A DNA stretch of 64,000 nt from Pyruvatibacter sp. Lineage in GTDB: Bacteria > Pseudomonadota > Alphaproteobacteria > CGMCC-115125. Below are positions 1 to 8,452 of the stretch, piece after piece. The position numbers and the translations under genes were made by a program. How positions within the stretch are numbered: position 1 is the stretch's first letter; each line of letters starts with the position of its first letter. The stretch is taken from the NCBI RefSeq assembly GCF_040219635.1, contig NZ_JAVJSC010000009.1, positions 550,821 through 614,820 on the forward strand, written 5' to 3'. The notes under the pieces were generated by a model that was not told where the DNA came from, made no database searches, and was given only the letters and a program-made list of their open reading frames with translations.

Positions 1-416
1 ATATAGGCCAGCAGGATATGTCGTATGACGACGCCCGCACGCTGCTGGGGCCGGACGCGATCATCGGCGTCACCTGCCATGACAGCCGCCACCTTGCCAT
101 GCAGGCCGGTGAACAGGGCGCGGACTATGTGGCGTTTGGCGCGTTTTTTGACACCACGACAAAACAAGCCAGCACCCGCGCCCGGCCTGAAATCCTGTCA
201 TGGTGGCAGCGGTTGTTTGAAGTGCCCTGCGTTGCCATTGGCGGCATCACGCCGCAAAACGCGGCCCCGCTGGTGGCGGCGGGCGCGGATTTTCTTGCGG
301 TCTCGTCCGGCGTATGGTCGCATCCCGACAAGGCCGGGGGGCCGGGAGGCGCTGTTGCAGCACTCAACGACGTGATTGCTGCAACGCCGCTCAACCTATT
401 GGAAACCGATGCCTAG
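1..416 (+). CDS. thiE: thiamine-phosphate synthase, C-terminal part (5' end outside window)
   Basis: The reading frame is open from the first bases, so the N-terminus lies upstream; about 137 residues remain. The enzyme joins HMP-pyrophosphate and thiazole phosphate to make thiamine phosphate in the cytoplasm. The TIM-barrel C-terminal half is recognisable: an HIGQQDM segment (the DxxxAR / GQxD region of ThiE), a GADYVAFGAFF strand that forms part of the phosphate and thiazole pocket, VAIGGITPQNA, and a final AVSSGVW strand. The stop codon overlaps the ATG of the downstream Sel1-repeat gene, so the two are probably co-transcribed and translationally coupled. A ThiE-like paralogue with another role cannot be excluded because the N-terminal catalytic half is missing. 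Confidence 0.85.
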   Translation, partial: IGQQDMSYDDARTLLGPDAIIGVTCHDSRHLAMQAGEQGADYVAFGAFFDTTTKQASTRARPEILSWWQRLFEVPCVAIGGITPQNAAPLVAAGADFLAVSSGVWSHPDKAGGPGGAVAALNDVIAATPLNLLETDA

Positions 417-1518
417 TTTTCGTACCCGTCCACGTCTTGCCAGCCTTACACTTGCTGCAAGCCTCGCATTCGCCGCCGTGCCTGCATCATTTGCGCAGGG
501 CACAGACCCGTCTGTCAAAACCGTATCACCCGAAGTGGCGCAGGCGGTGGAGGCGATCAAACAAAACAACGTGTCCCGCGCCGCAGCCTTTTTGCGTCCT
601 GCCGCCGAAGCAGGCGACCCCGCCGCGCAGGCCCTTCTTGGTCAGATATACCTTGAAGGCGGTGACGGCATTGGCGTGGATCTGCCACAGGCCGGGCGCT
701 GGTTGCGCGCAGCAGCCTCCAATGGTGACCCGTCAGGCGCCTACGCGCTGGCCGCCGTCACCGCAGACGGCACCCTCACCCCGCCGGGCATGGACCCGAC
801 AGATAGCGATGCCCGCACAGCAGAAGCCACCCGGCTTTATCTGGTAGCCGCCACGGCAGGCTCCGTCCCGGCACAAATCGAAACCGGCCTGCGCTACACA
901 CAAGGCATCGGCACGGTGCCCAACCGCGTTGAAGCCGCACGCTGGTTCCGCGAAGCTGCACAGGCAGGCAACCCCATCGCCCAGTTCAATCTGGGTGCGC
1001 TCCACGCAGCTGGCTTGCTGTCAGGCGGCACGCCGGACTACGCCGCCGCCAGACCCTGGTTCGAGCAGGCAGCAGCGCAGGGCCACCCCGACGCGCAATA
1101 CAATCTGGGCCTTGCCGCAGCACAGGGCCTGGACCAGCCGGTGGACAACGAAAGTGCCGCGCGCTGGTTTGCGGCCGCCGCGCAAGCAGGCATTGCCGAC
1201 GCACAGGCCGGTCTGGCCTACCTTACCTATCAGGGCCTTGGCGTGCCGCAGGATGCAGCCAAGGCTGCAGATCTCTACGCAAGAGCCGCCGAGCAGGGCC
1301 ATCTGATCGCGCAAAACCGCCTCGCCCGCCTCTATGTGATGGGCCGTGGCGTGGACGCAGACCTGGCGGAAGCCTGGAAATGGCATTCGCTGGCTACCCG
1401 CGCAGGCTTTGAAGACGCCGAACTTGATGCCCGCTTCGACAAGTTCCTTGAGGCCGACCAACGCAGCCTCGGCGACGCCCGCGCAGCCACATGGCTTGAG
1501 CAACGCGCCAGCCAATAA
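409..1518 (+). CDS. exported Sel1-like repeat (SLR/TPR) protein
   Basis: A protein of 369 residues from the ATG at 409, chosen because it gives a clean signal peptide: basic MPSFRTRPR start, hydrophobic core, and cleavage after an AxFA motif near residue 29. An in-frame ATG at 376 would bury this signal. The mature protein is a run of about six Sel1-like repeats of roughly 36 residues (motifs such as AxxWFxxAAxxGxxxAQxxLGxxYxxG), which form an alpha-solenoid for protein-protein contacts. In this family such proteins are periplasmic scaffolds or envelope regulators. The start overlaps the thiE stop. No catalytic domain is visible, so the specific partner is unknown. Confidence 0.85.
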   Translation: MPSFRTRPRLASLTLAASLAFAAVPASFAQGTDPSVKTVSPEVAQAVEAIKQNNVSRAAAFLRPAAEAGDPAAQALLGQIYLEGGDGIGVDLPQAGRWLRAAASNGDPSGAYALAAVTADGTLTPPGMDPTDSDARTAEATRLYLVAATAGSVPAQIETGLRYTQGIGTVPNRVEAARWFREAAQAGNPIAQFNLGALHAAGLLSGGTPDYAAARPWFEQAAAQGHPDAQYNLGLAAAQGLDQPVDNESAARWFAAAAQAGIADAQAGLAYLTYQGLGVPQDAAKAADLYARAAEQGHLIAQNRLARLYVMGRGVDADLAEAWKWHSLATRAGFEDAELDARFDKFLEADQRSLGDARAATWLEQRASQ

Positions 1519-1533
1519 TTATCCATAGCCCGG

Positions 1534-1563
1534 TTGCCCTTGCGTCTGGCCCTTGCGTATAGG
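1534..1563 (+). promoter_or_regulatory. candidate sigma-70-type promoter of efp
   Basis: TTGCCC at 1534-1539 and TATAGG at 1558-1563 are separated by 18 bases, a good match to housekeeping promoters. Transcription would start near 1570 and give a leader of about 50 bases before efp. The call rests only on motif match and position. Confidence 0.45.
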
Positions 1564-1621
1564 GCACGGCTGGTGCATGTCAGGCTCCGCACACACACAA
1601 ACCCTGCGAAAGCGCACACCT

Positions 1622-2185
1622 ATGAAGATCAACGGAAACGAAATCCGCCCCGGCAATGTCATTGAGCACAAGGGCGGCCTGTGGGCTGCGGTAAAAGTGC
1701 AAAGCGTGAAGCCGGGCAAGGGTGGGGCCTATGCGCAGGTGGAACTCAAAAACCTGATCGACAACACCAAGCTCAACGAGCGCTTTCGTTCGTCAGAGTC
1801 CGTCGAGAAAGTGCGCGTGGACACCAAGGATTTTCAGTTTCTGTTTGAATCGGGCGACATGCTGACCTTCATGGACACCGAAACCTACGAGCAGATTGAG
1901 CTGGCCCGTGAGTTCGTCGGCGACCGCGCCGCGTTCCTTCAGGAGGGCATGGCCGTGACGCTGGAGCTGTGGGAAGAAAAGCCCATCGGCATCAACCTGC
2001 CCGAACAGGTGATACTCGAAATCACCGACACCGAGCCTACCATCAAGGGCCAGACGGCAGCCTCATCCTACAAGCCCGCCGTGCTTGAAAACGGCGTCCG
2101 CACCATGGTGCCACCCTTCGTGACGGTTGGTGAGCGCATTGTGGTGGACACCACCGAGATCACCTACATCAAGCGCGCTGACTAG
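1622..2185 (+). CDS. efp: elongation factor P
   Basis: EF-P, 187 residues, the usual length. It binds between the P and E sites of stalled ribosomes and promotes peptide bonds in polyproline stretches. The N-terminal KOW-like domain, the OB domain and the C-terminal OB domain (VPPFVTVGERIVVDT near residues 160-175) are visible. The tip loop reads KPGKGGAY with a lysine at residue 33, the position normally modified by beta-lysylation, so an EpmA-type system is expected elsewhere. The ATG at 1622 was chosen because MKINGNEIRPG is the family N-terminus. It lies 14 bases upstream of suhB. A proline-rich protein that would need EF-P is encoded about 1 kb downstream. Confidence 0.97.
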   Translation: MKINGNEIRPGNVIEHKGGLWAAVKVQSVKPGKGGAYAQVELKNLIDNTKLNERFRSSESVEKVRVDTKDFQFLFESGDMLTFMDTETYEQIELAREFVGDRAAFLQEGMAVTLELWEEKPIGINLPEQVILEITDTEPTIKGQTAASSYKPAVLENGVRTMVPPFVTVGERIVVDTTEITYIKRAD

Positions 2186-2199
2186 GCTGGTCCGACACA

Positions 2200-3003
2200 A
2201 TGGCTCTCAAGTCCCCGGTTATCAATGTGATGGTTGGCGCTGCCCGCAAGGCGGCCCGAAAACTTGCCCGCGACTTCGGCGAGGTTGAAAACCTTCAGGT
2301 ATCGCGCAAGGGCCCCGGTGACTTTGTAACCGCCGCCGACCTGCGAGCAGAAAAAATCATCCACGAGGAACTGGCTGCCGCCCGCCCTGGCTACGGTTTT
2401 GTCATGGAAGAATCCGGCACCGTCGAAGGCCCCGACAAAAGCCACCGCTGGATCATTGACCCCCTCGACGGCACCACCAACTTCCTGCACGGGATGCCGC
2501 ATTTCGCCATTTCCATCGCCCTTGAGCGCGACGGACAACTGGTCAACGGCGTTATTTATAATCCGGTGACGGATGATCTGTTTGTCGCCGAAAAGGGCCA
2601 GGGTGCCTATCTCAACGACCGTCGTTTGCGCGTTGCGGCGCGCTCAAAGCTGAGCGATGCCGTGTTTGCGACCGGCATTCCGTTTCTGGGCATCGGACCG
2701 CATGAAACCTTTGCAAAAGAACTCAGCCACATCATGCCGCAAGTCGCTGGCATCCGCCGTTTTGGCGCCGCCTCGCTGGATCTCGCCTGGGTCGCCGCAG
2801 GGCGTTTCGATGGCTATTGGGAACACGGGCTTCAGCCCTGGGATGTAGCAGCAGGCATTGTAATGGTGCGCGAAGCAGGTGGCTTTGTGACCGACATGTC
2901 CGGCGGCGACCGCCTGCTCGAAGGCAAAGGCGTCATTGCTGCCAACGCGGATTTGCTGCCACAATTGCAGGACATGCTGAAAAAAGCTGCCCGCGCTGAC
3001 TAG
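2200..3003 (+). CDS. suhB: inositol-1-monophosphatase family protein (SuhB-like)
   Basis: A protein of 267 residues. It belongs to the Mg-dependent, lithium-sensitive phosphatases that hydrolyse myo-inositol-1-phosphate or related sugar phosphates. The metal-binding motifs are intact: MEESG near residue 68, WIIDPLDGTTNFLHG near 84-98, and WDVAAGIVMVREAGG near residue 212. In bacteria SuhB can also act in rRNA antitermination; the sequence does not tell the roles apart. It follows efp after 14 bases, which suggests a common transcript, an arrangement often seen in alphaproteobacteria. Confidence 0.93.
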   Translation: MALKSPVINVMVGAARKAARKLARDFGEVENLQVSRKGPGDFVTAADLRAEKIIHEELAAARPGYGFVMEESGTVEGPDKSHRWIIDPLDGTTNFLHGMPHFAISIALERDGQLVNGVIYNPVTDDLFVAEKGQGAYLNDRRLRVAARSKLSDAVFATGIPFLGIGPHETFAKELSHIMPQVAGIRRFGAASLDLAWVAAGRFDGYWEHGLQPWDVAAGIVMVREAGGFVTDMSGGDRLLEGKGVIAANADLLPQLQDMLKKAARAD

Positions 3004-3097
3004 CGCCAAGGCTTTACGTACAGCGCACAAGCGGCTAACCCCTTTTGTAGTCTTTTTTCCTGGTTAACTTTTCCCAAGCGCGGACGTTGCACCCGGC

Positions 3098-4012
3098 ATG
3101 ACCAAGCATCGCAAACTGGCATTCGTTGCCCCCTTGGCCGTCGCCGCAGCCCTCATATGCCTGCCGACGGTGGCGAGCGCCCAGACGCTGGCCAATGATG
3201 TGGAAGTCAACCTTGATGCGCTGGGCCTGCGCCCCGGATCAGGGGCAACATCCAGCGAGCCGCGCCTGATCCTCAAATATCCCGGTGCCAGCACCGCCAC
3301 CCGGCAGGTGCCGCAACTGCGCTACCCCAACGTGCCCGCACCGACGCCACGGCCCACCCCACCGGCCACCAGTACGCCGGTTGCCGCCGCACCGGACCCA
3401 CAGCCCGCACTGCCTGCCACTGATCCTGCCACTGATCCTGCTCGTGATCCTGCTCCGGTTCCTGCCGTTGTGGTTGAGGCAGAACCAGCATCCAAGCCCA
3501 AGCCCGTTGAAGCTGCAGCGCCACCGCCGCCGCGCGAACCAGCAGAACCGGCGCCCGCGCCCGCGGCAGAACCAGCACAACAACCCGCACCAGTCCCCGT
3601 GCCGGTTATTGAGGAGGCCGCGGCGGCACCAGAACCTGACCCCGTCGAAACGCAGGTCGCAGCCCTGACCGACCCCGCGGCGCCGACACTGGCCGAGCCT
3701 GAACCTGCCATCCTCAGCGTCGTTTTTGACCCGGAGGCCGCCGCCATTATTGGCCCCGCACGTGGTCAGCTTGATGGCATCGCCGAGAGCCTGCGCTACG
3801 ATCCGCGCCGCATCGAGCTCAAGGCCTATGGCGGTACGCCGGGCGACAAAACCAGCGATGCCCGCCGCCTGTCGCTCAAGCGCGGCCTTGCGGTGCGCGC
3901 CTACCTCATTGACCTTGGCATCGACAGCCGCCGCATCGACGTGCGCGCACTGGGCGGCGTGACCGATACAGGTGCCGCGGACCGCGTGGACGTCGCCTAT
4001 TCCGGCAGCTAG
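3098..4012 (+). CDS. exported proline/alanine-rich protein with C-terminal OmpA-like domain
   Basis: A protein of 304 residues. Residues 1-29 form a signal peptide ending in ASA. A region of about 120 residues (roughly 75-200) is dominated by Pro, Ala and Glu, including short tandem units of the type ATDPATDPARDPAP encoded by imperfect 12-base repeats near 3415-3465. It resembles the wall-spanning linkers of TonB or OmpA proteins. The C-terminus (about 205-300) looks like a shortened OmpA/MotB peptidoglycan-binding fold: VVFDPEAAAI, then RRLSLKRGLAVRAYLIDLGIDSRRI. It precedes a MotA/ExbB-type and a MotB-type gene on the same strand, so it may belong to that envelope machine. Exact role unknown. 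Confidence 0.8.
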   Translation: MTKHRKLAFVAPLAVAAALICLPTVASAQTLANDVEVNLDALGLRPGSGATSSEPRLILKYPGASTATRQVPQLRYPNVPAPTPRPTPPATSTPVAAAPDPQPALPATDPATDPARDPAPVPAVVVEAEPASKPKPVEAAAPPPPREPAEPAPAPAAEPAQQPAPVPVPVIEEAAAAPEPDPVETQVAALTDPAAPTLAEPEPAILSVVFDPEAAAIIGPARGQLDGIAESLRYDPRRIELKAYGGTPGDKTSDARRLSLKRGLAVRAYLIDLGIDSRRIDVRALGGVTDTGAADRVDVAYSGS

Positions 4013-4148
4013 GGTCAGCTTAACCCTGTCCTCATCTGGTTCTGGCATACTGCACAGGTCCACAGTTTAGCCCTATTGCGCCGCCAGGATTTTGCCCTTC
4101 TGCCCTACCCGCCCCGTCCGCCCCTGCCCGCGCTGAGGAGACGCCCCG

Positions 4149-5129
4149 ATGGCACGAGCCGCAACAACTGACACCCTGAGCCTCACCCAGCCCAGCCGCC
4201 ACATCTCGCGAATGCTCACCTTTCTGGTCATCGTGGGTCTGGTGCTGGTGGTGCTGTGGCCACAGCTTGCGCAGGCGTTCTTTGCCAACGTGGTGCTCAA
4301 CGGCCTGATTGCAGGCGTGCTGCTGCTGGGTGTGCTTTACACATTTCGGCAGGTGCTGGTGCTTGGCCCTGAAATCCGCTGGGTCAATGCGTTCCGCCGC
4401 GCTGACCCCGGTCTGACGCTGCCGCCACCGCCGCGCCTGCTGGCCCCCATGGCCACGTTGCTGGGCGAGCGCAAGGGCCGCGTCGCCATATCACCGCCCG
4501 CCATGCGCTCAATCCTTGATTCGATCGCCTCACGCCTCGATGAAGCCCGCGATATCTCCCGCTACATGATCGGCCTGCTGATATTCCTCGGCCTTCTGGG
4601 CACCTTCTGGGGCCTGCTTGAAACCGTGTCCTCCATCGCCGACACCATCCGCACACTGTCGCCCGCAGGCGGCACCGGGGAGGATGTGTTTGAAGACCTG
4701 CGCACCGGACTTGAAGCGCCATTGACGGGCATGGGCACGGCATTTTCATCGTCGCTTCTGGGTCTGGGCGGCTCGCTGATTGTCGGGTTTTTGGACCTGC
4801 AGGCCAGTCAGGCGCAAAACCGCTTTTACAACGAACTTGAAGAATGGCTCTCCACCGTCACCCGGCTGGACGCCTCCGCCGACACCGACAATCCGTTGCT
4901 GAGCGAACTGGCAAAACGGCTGGATGATCTGCGCCGCGACATGGGCGGCTCGTCGGGCGAACGCTCAGCCACCACCGCATCGCTCATGGCGCTCACGGAA
5001 CGGCTGACAATTCTCTCCGACCAGATACGCGCGGAGAGCCAGTTGCTCAATCAGGTGGCCAGCAATCAGGCTGACCTCAAGCCGGTCCTTGAGCAGATTG
5101 CCAAACTCGCAGCCCGCGACAGGAGCTGA
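4149..5129 (+). CDS. MotA/TolQ/ExbB-type proton channel family inner-membrane protein
   Basis: A protein of 326 residues. Two N-terminal membrane helices (about 22-42 and 47-68), a cytoplasmic loop, then two channel-type helices with the MotA/ExbB signatures GLLGTFWGLLETV (about 147-160) and GMGTAFSSSLLGLGGSLIVG (about 195-215). The last 80 residues are polar and predicted coiled coil. Such proteins form proton-driven stators with a MotB/ExbD partner, and the next gene, 3 bases downstream, encodes that partner type. There are no flagellar genes nearby, so a cell-envelope energiser is more likely than a flagellar stator. The DNA helicase or nuclease genes expected beside a Zorya ZorA are absent. 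Confidence 0.85.
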   Translation: MARAATTDTLSLTQPSRHISRMLTFLVIVGLVLVVLWPQLAQAFFANVVLNGLIAGVLLLGVLYTFRQVLVLGPEIRWVNAFRRADPGLTLPPPPRLLAPMATLLGERKGRVAISPPAMRSILDSIASRLDEARDISRYMIGLLIFLGLLGTFWGLLETVSSIADTIRTLSPAGGTGEDVFEDLRTGLEAPLTGMGTAFSSSLLGLGGSLIVGFLDLQASQAQNRFYNELEEWLSTVTRLDASADTDNPLLSELAKRLDDLRRDMGGSSGERSATTASLMALTERLTILSDQIRAESQLLNQVASNQADLKPVLEQIAKLAARDRS

Positions 5130-5132
5130 CCC

Positions 5133-6149
5133 ATGGCGCTTGCCTCCCGCCGCATACGGCAGGGCCAGGCCGACTACTGGCCCGGCTTCGTGGATGCCAT
5201 GGCCACGCTGTTGCTGGTCATCATCTTTCTGCTGTCGATCTTCATGCTGGCGCAGTTTTATCTAAGCCAGGCGATCACCGGCAAAGACACGGTGCTGGAC
5301 AACATGCGCGCCCAGATCAGCCAGTTGACGGATCTGCTGGCGCTGGAACAGTCGCGCACCGCAGACCTTGAAAGCACGCTGGCCGGTCTGAGCGCATCCC
5401 TTGCAGACGCCGAAGAAGAACGCACGCGCCTTGCACGACTACTGGCGGACGCGCAATCCGGCGGCGAGGAAAATCAGGCCCTGCGCACACAACTCACCGA
5501 ACAGGAACAACTGACGGCCGAGGCACAGGCACAGGTCGAGCTGTTCAACCAGCAACTGGCCGCGCTGCGCCAGCAGCTTGCCAGCCTTGAAGCAGCCCTT
5601 GAAGCTGCCGAGGCAAAGGACAAGGACAGTCAGGCGCAGATTGCAGACCTTGGTCGCCGCCTCAACTCGGCGCTTGCGCAAAAAGTGCAGGAGCTTGCCC
5701 GCGCCCGATCAGAGTTTTTTGGCCGCCTGCGCACAGCACTTGGCGACCGCGACGACATTCAGATTGTCGGTGACCGCTTTGTGTTCCAATCGGAAGTGTT
5801 TTTTGAATCAGGCTCCGCCGACCTCAACCCCGCAGGCCAGACCGAACTCGACAAAATGGCCACTGCTATCCGCGAAATAGCAGGCGACGTGCCCGACGAT
5901 ATCAACTGGGTGCTGCGCATTGACGGACACTCGGATTCGCAACCCATCTCCACGCCGGAGTTTCCCTCCAACTGGCACCTGTCCGCCGGCCGCGCCATCT
6001 CCGTGGTGCGCTATCTCACAGCGCAGGGCGTGCCGCCCAATCGCCTGCTCGCCGCAGGCTTTGGCGAGTTTCAGCCGCTGGCCGCAGGCGCAACCGCAGA
6101 AGACCTGCGCCGCAACCGCCGCATCGAGTTCAAGCTGACGGAACGCTAG
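5133..6149 (+). CDS. MotB/OmpA-type peptidoglycan-binding stator partner
   Basis: A protein of 338 residues. A single membrane helix near residues 20-45 starts with WPGFVDAMATLLL; Asp21 sits where MotB has its proton-carrying aspartate. Residues about 55-190 form a long Gln/Glu/Ala-rich coiled coil. Residues about 215-335 are an OmpA/MotB peptidoglycan-binding domain (FFESGSADLNPAG, IDGHSDSQPI, NWHLSAGRAISVVRYL, NRRIEFKLTER). With the upstream ExbB/MotA-type gene it should form an ion-driven complex anchored to the cell wall. It ends 5 bases before the convergent paraoxonase-like gene. Task unknown; similar pairs are conserved in many alphaproteobacteria. Confidence 0.87.
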   Translation: MALASRRIRQGQADYWPGFVDAMATLLLVIIFLLSIFMLAQFYLSQAITGKDTVLDNMRAQISQLTDLLALEQSRTADLESTLAGLSASLADAEEERTRLARLLADAQSGGEENQALRTQLTEQEQLTAEAQAQVELFNQQLAALRQQLASLEAALEAAEAKDKDSQAQIADLGRRLNSALAQKVQELARARSEFFGRLRTALGDRDDIQIVGDRFVFQSEVFFESGSADLNPAGQTELDKMATAIREIAGDVPDDINWVLRIDGHSDSQPISTPEFPSNWHLSAGRAISVVRYLTAQGVPPNRLLAAGFGEFQPLAAGATAEDLRRNRRIEFKLTER

Positions 6150-6154
6150 CGCGC

Positions 6155-7195
6155 TTAGCTATCCAGCGGGCACACCAGCACATGGCCTTCAAACACGGCG
6201 CCGACAATCAGCGTGTTGTCCAGAACAGCCCCGACACTTGAGCCTGACAGCGTGCCGTCAGTTGCCACGAACACGTCCCGCGTTTCGCCGGTTTGCGGGT
6301 CAAGCCGCACCACCTGCGACGCGGCTATGGCATTGGGGTCTTCCGCGTGGGCCAGAAAATCCAGCACCCTGGGGTTGCCGCCAATATACAGCGTGCCGTC
6401 AGGCGTCACTTCTATGTTGTCCACGCCGGTCTCAAGCGGCAGGTCGTTCACATGCGTGAGCGCACCCGTCTCAATATCGCGGTCATACACGCCAACGCTG
6501 CGGCCCAGAAACTGGGCAATGTAAATAGTGCCGCCATCAGGGCTTTTGTTCACGCCATTGGCAAATGCAAGCCCACTGGCAACAACGCTTCCCTGCTCGC
6601 CGTCCCAATACACAGCATTGGACAACGGCAAAGCCAGATAGGCTTCAAGCGTGCCCAGAACGCCGCCGACAAACCCGCGGTCGTTGGACGCGTAAAACTG
6701 TTCAGGCCCAACCGCCACAAGATCATTGGGTGAATACATTTCATCAAACGCGACGGTCTTGACGTAAGCCAGCACGCCGCCGGCACCCACATCAAAAATC
6801 TCTACGGTATGTCCGCCCGCCTTGGGATGGTTGATGGCAAACAACCGCTGCGCGCCGTCATCGCCGGTCCACAGGCTGATGCCATGCGGCCGGAAATCAT
6901 CCGGCGCATCTGCCGACACCAGACTTGGCGTAGGTGCTGCCTCAATGCTGAACGCATAAATGCCCCCTGCAGGTTGCATCGGGTCACGCCGATCAGCAGC
7001 AGACACATAGGCGATGCGTGTTTGCGGGTGGATGGTGACATCTTCCGTACCCGGCGCAACATCAACCCGTGTGCAGTTTTCAACCAGGGTCTGCTCAAGC
7101 GTCAGAAAAACACCAGACGCAGGCACCATCACATAGGCAAGCCGCGCCACACCCGCGACCACAACCAAAAGCAGCAACAGAAAAAACCAACGCAT
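6155..7195 (-). CDS. membrane-anchored paraoxonase/arylesterase-like beta-propeller protein (copy 1)
   Basis: A protein of 346 residues with an uncleaved-looking N-terminal hydrophobic segment (residues 2-25), as in serum paraoxonases. The PON/arylesterase motifs are present in order: PGTEDVTIHPQTRIAYVSAADRR, FRPHGISLW, FAINHPKAGGHTVEIF, SPNDLVAVGPEQFYASNDRG and GVDNIEVTPDGTLYIGGNP. In this family the Asn and Asp of these segments bind the central calcium ions, and the His of the HGIS motif is near the active site. Expected activity is a calcium-dependent lactonase or esterase; the substrate is unknown, with acyl-homoserine lactones one possibility. It is the last gene of a minus-strand cluster after a paralogue and an ABC exporter. 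Confidence 0.82.
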   Translation of the reverse strand: MRWFFLLLLLVVVAGVARLAYVMVPASGVFLTLEQTLVENCTRVDVAPGTEDVTIHPQTRIAYVSAADRRDPMQPAGGIYAFSIEAAPTPSLVSADAPDDFRPHGISLWTGDDGAQRLFAINHPKAGGHTVEIFDVGAGGVLAYVKTVAFDEMYSPNDLVAVGPEQFYASNDRGFVGGVLGTLEAYLALPLSNAVYWDGEQGSVVASGLAFANGVNKSPDGGTIYIAQFLGRSVGVYDRDIETGALTHVNDLPLETGVDNIEVTPDGTLYIGGNPRVLDFLAHAEDPNAIAASQVVRLDPQTGETRDVFVATDGTLSGSSVGAVLDNTLIVGAVFEGHVLVCPLDS

Positions 7196-7324
7196 GATGT
7201 AAGGCCCCCCACCTCTGGCACACGCCGGACAATATGTCCGCAGGCGTGGCTTTGCCGCAGAGCCTACAACAAAGGCACAGCTATTGTCAGCATGGGGTCC
7301 GTACGGTCACGCAGCCCGCAGCGT

Positions 7325-8452
7325 TCAGTCCTGCAATGCTGCGGCGCTCGGCGCTGTCATACCGTCGCCCATGCGGCACACCAGCACGGCCGGATCAAAC
7401 ACAGCGCCAATAACCAGCATGTCCTTGTAGGTCGCACCAACGGACGACGCGGACAGCTCAGCCCCCCGGTCCAGATAGGCCGTGGACGCCTCGCCGCCGC
7501 CGCCCTCAAACGGGCGCACTACAATGACCTGACTGGGACTGAGACTGGCCGGATCACTTGCATGTTCGGCAAAGGTCGCAAGCTGGGGATGCGCCCCGAT
7601 CCACAGCGACCCGTCTTCGGCCACATCAATGTTGTCCACGCCGGTTCCCAAAAATGCCACATCAATCGGCGTCAGCGCATTGCTTTGCGGGTCGCGCGCA
7701 TAAATCCGCAGGGTCCGCGCCAGCAACTCACTCACATAGACCTTGCTCATGTCCTGCGAGGTGGCAATGCCGTTGGCCAAGGCCAGCTCATCCACCACCA
7801 CGCGCGATGTCACACCGTCGTGAAAGACTACCGTCGTGATCGGTGAGGCAAGAATGGCCGCCATCATGCGCCCGTCCATGCCGGGCCGGTCATGATCGTT
7901 GGTGACGTAAAAGGTGTCAGGCGATACCGCCGCCACATCGTTGGGTGACACGATAAGCGCATCCTCGACGGTGCGCCGGTGCGTCAGCACATCGTCCGCA
8001 CTCAGATCAAAAATCTCGACTGTGTGCCGGTCGCCGCCGGGGTGATTGACCACCATCAGCGTGCGCGACCCATCATCGGCGGTAAACAGCGAAATACCGT
8101 GTGGGCGAAACTGCTCAGGCATGTTCGGCGTGATCGGCCGCATGAAAAGCCTGGCGTCCTCAACATCAAGGTCCATGACATAGATGCCGCCCCGCACGCC
8201 CGCTGCACCGGGGTCATCACTCATCGCCAGCCGCCGGTCATAGGCTGAAATGTAGGCCGTACCGCGCGAGCGGTCGATTGCTACATCCTCTGGTCCCGGC
8301 ACACCCTGCACACGCGTGCAGCTCTCGCCGTCAAACTTGCGGGCAATGGACGTGAATTCGCCCATCCGGTTCATGGTGCGCACATAAAATGCGCTGGCCA
8401 CCACCATGACCACCGCCATGATGATGAGCGTGATTTTCAGACCCCGGTTCAT
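7325..8452 (-). CDS. membrane-anchored paraoxonase/arylesterase-like beta-propeller protein (copy 2)
   Basis: A protein of 375 residues and a divergent paralogue of the next gene downstream. An N-terminal hydrophobic anchor (residues 7-25) is followed by the same PON landmarks: PGPEDVAIDRSRGTAYISAYDRR, FRPHGISLF, VVNHPGGDRHTVEIF, SPNDVAAVSPDTFYVTNDHD and GVDNIDVAEDGSLWIGAHP. The calcium-ligand Asn/Asp positions are kept. An extra acidic/Met-rich loop follows the NDHD motif. Its ATG overlaps the stop of the ABC exporter gene (ATGA at 8449-8452), so the two are translationally coupled. Likely a periplasm-facing calcium-dependent lactonase or esterase; substrate unknown. Confidence 0.82.
   Translation of the reverse strand: MNRGLKITLIIMAVVMVVASAFYVRTMNRMGEFTSIARKFDGESCTRVQGVPGPEDVAIDRSRGTAYISAYDRRLAMSDDPGAAGVRGGIYVMDLDVEDARLFMRPITPNMPEQFRPHGISLFTADDGSRTLMVVNHPGGDRHTVEIFDLSADDVLTHRRTVEDALIVSPNDVAAVSPDTFYVTNDHDRPGMDGRMMAAILASPITTVVFHDGVTSRVVVDELALANGIATSQDMSKVYVSELLARTLRIYARDPQSNALTPIDVAFLGTGVDNIDVAEDGSLWIGAHPQLATFAEHASDPASLSPSQVIVVRPFEGGGGEASTAYLDRGAELSASSVGATYKDMLVIGAVFDPAVLVCRMGDGMTAPSAAALQD

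Noticed and set aside
3415..3465. Possible frameshift-prone or contingency repeat in the Pro-rich OmpA gene
   Set aside because: The 12-base units are multiples of three, so copy-number change would keep the frame; it is a normal low-complexity linker.
4149..6149. Zorya-type anti-phage system (ZorA/ZorB)
   Set aside because: The MotA/MotB-like pair fits superficially, but no ZorC, ZorD or ZorE helicase or nuclease gene follows; the neighbours are suhB and paraoxonase-like genes.
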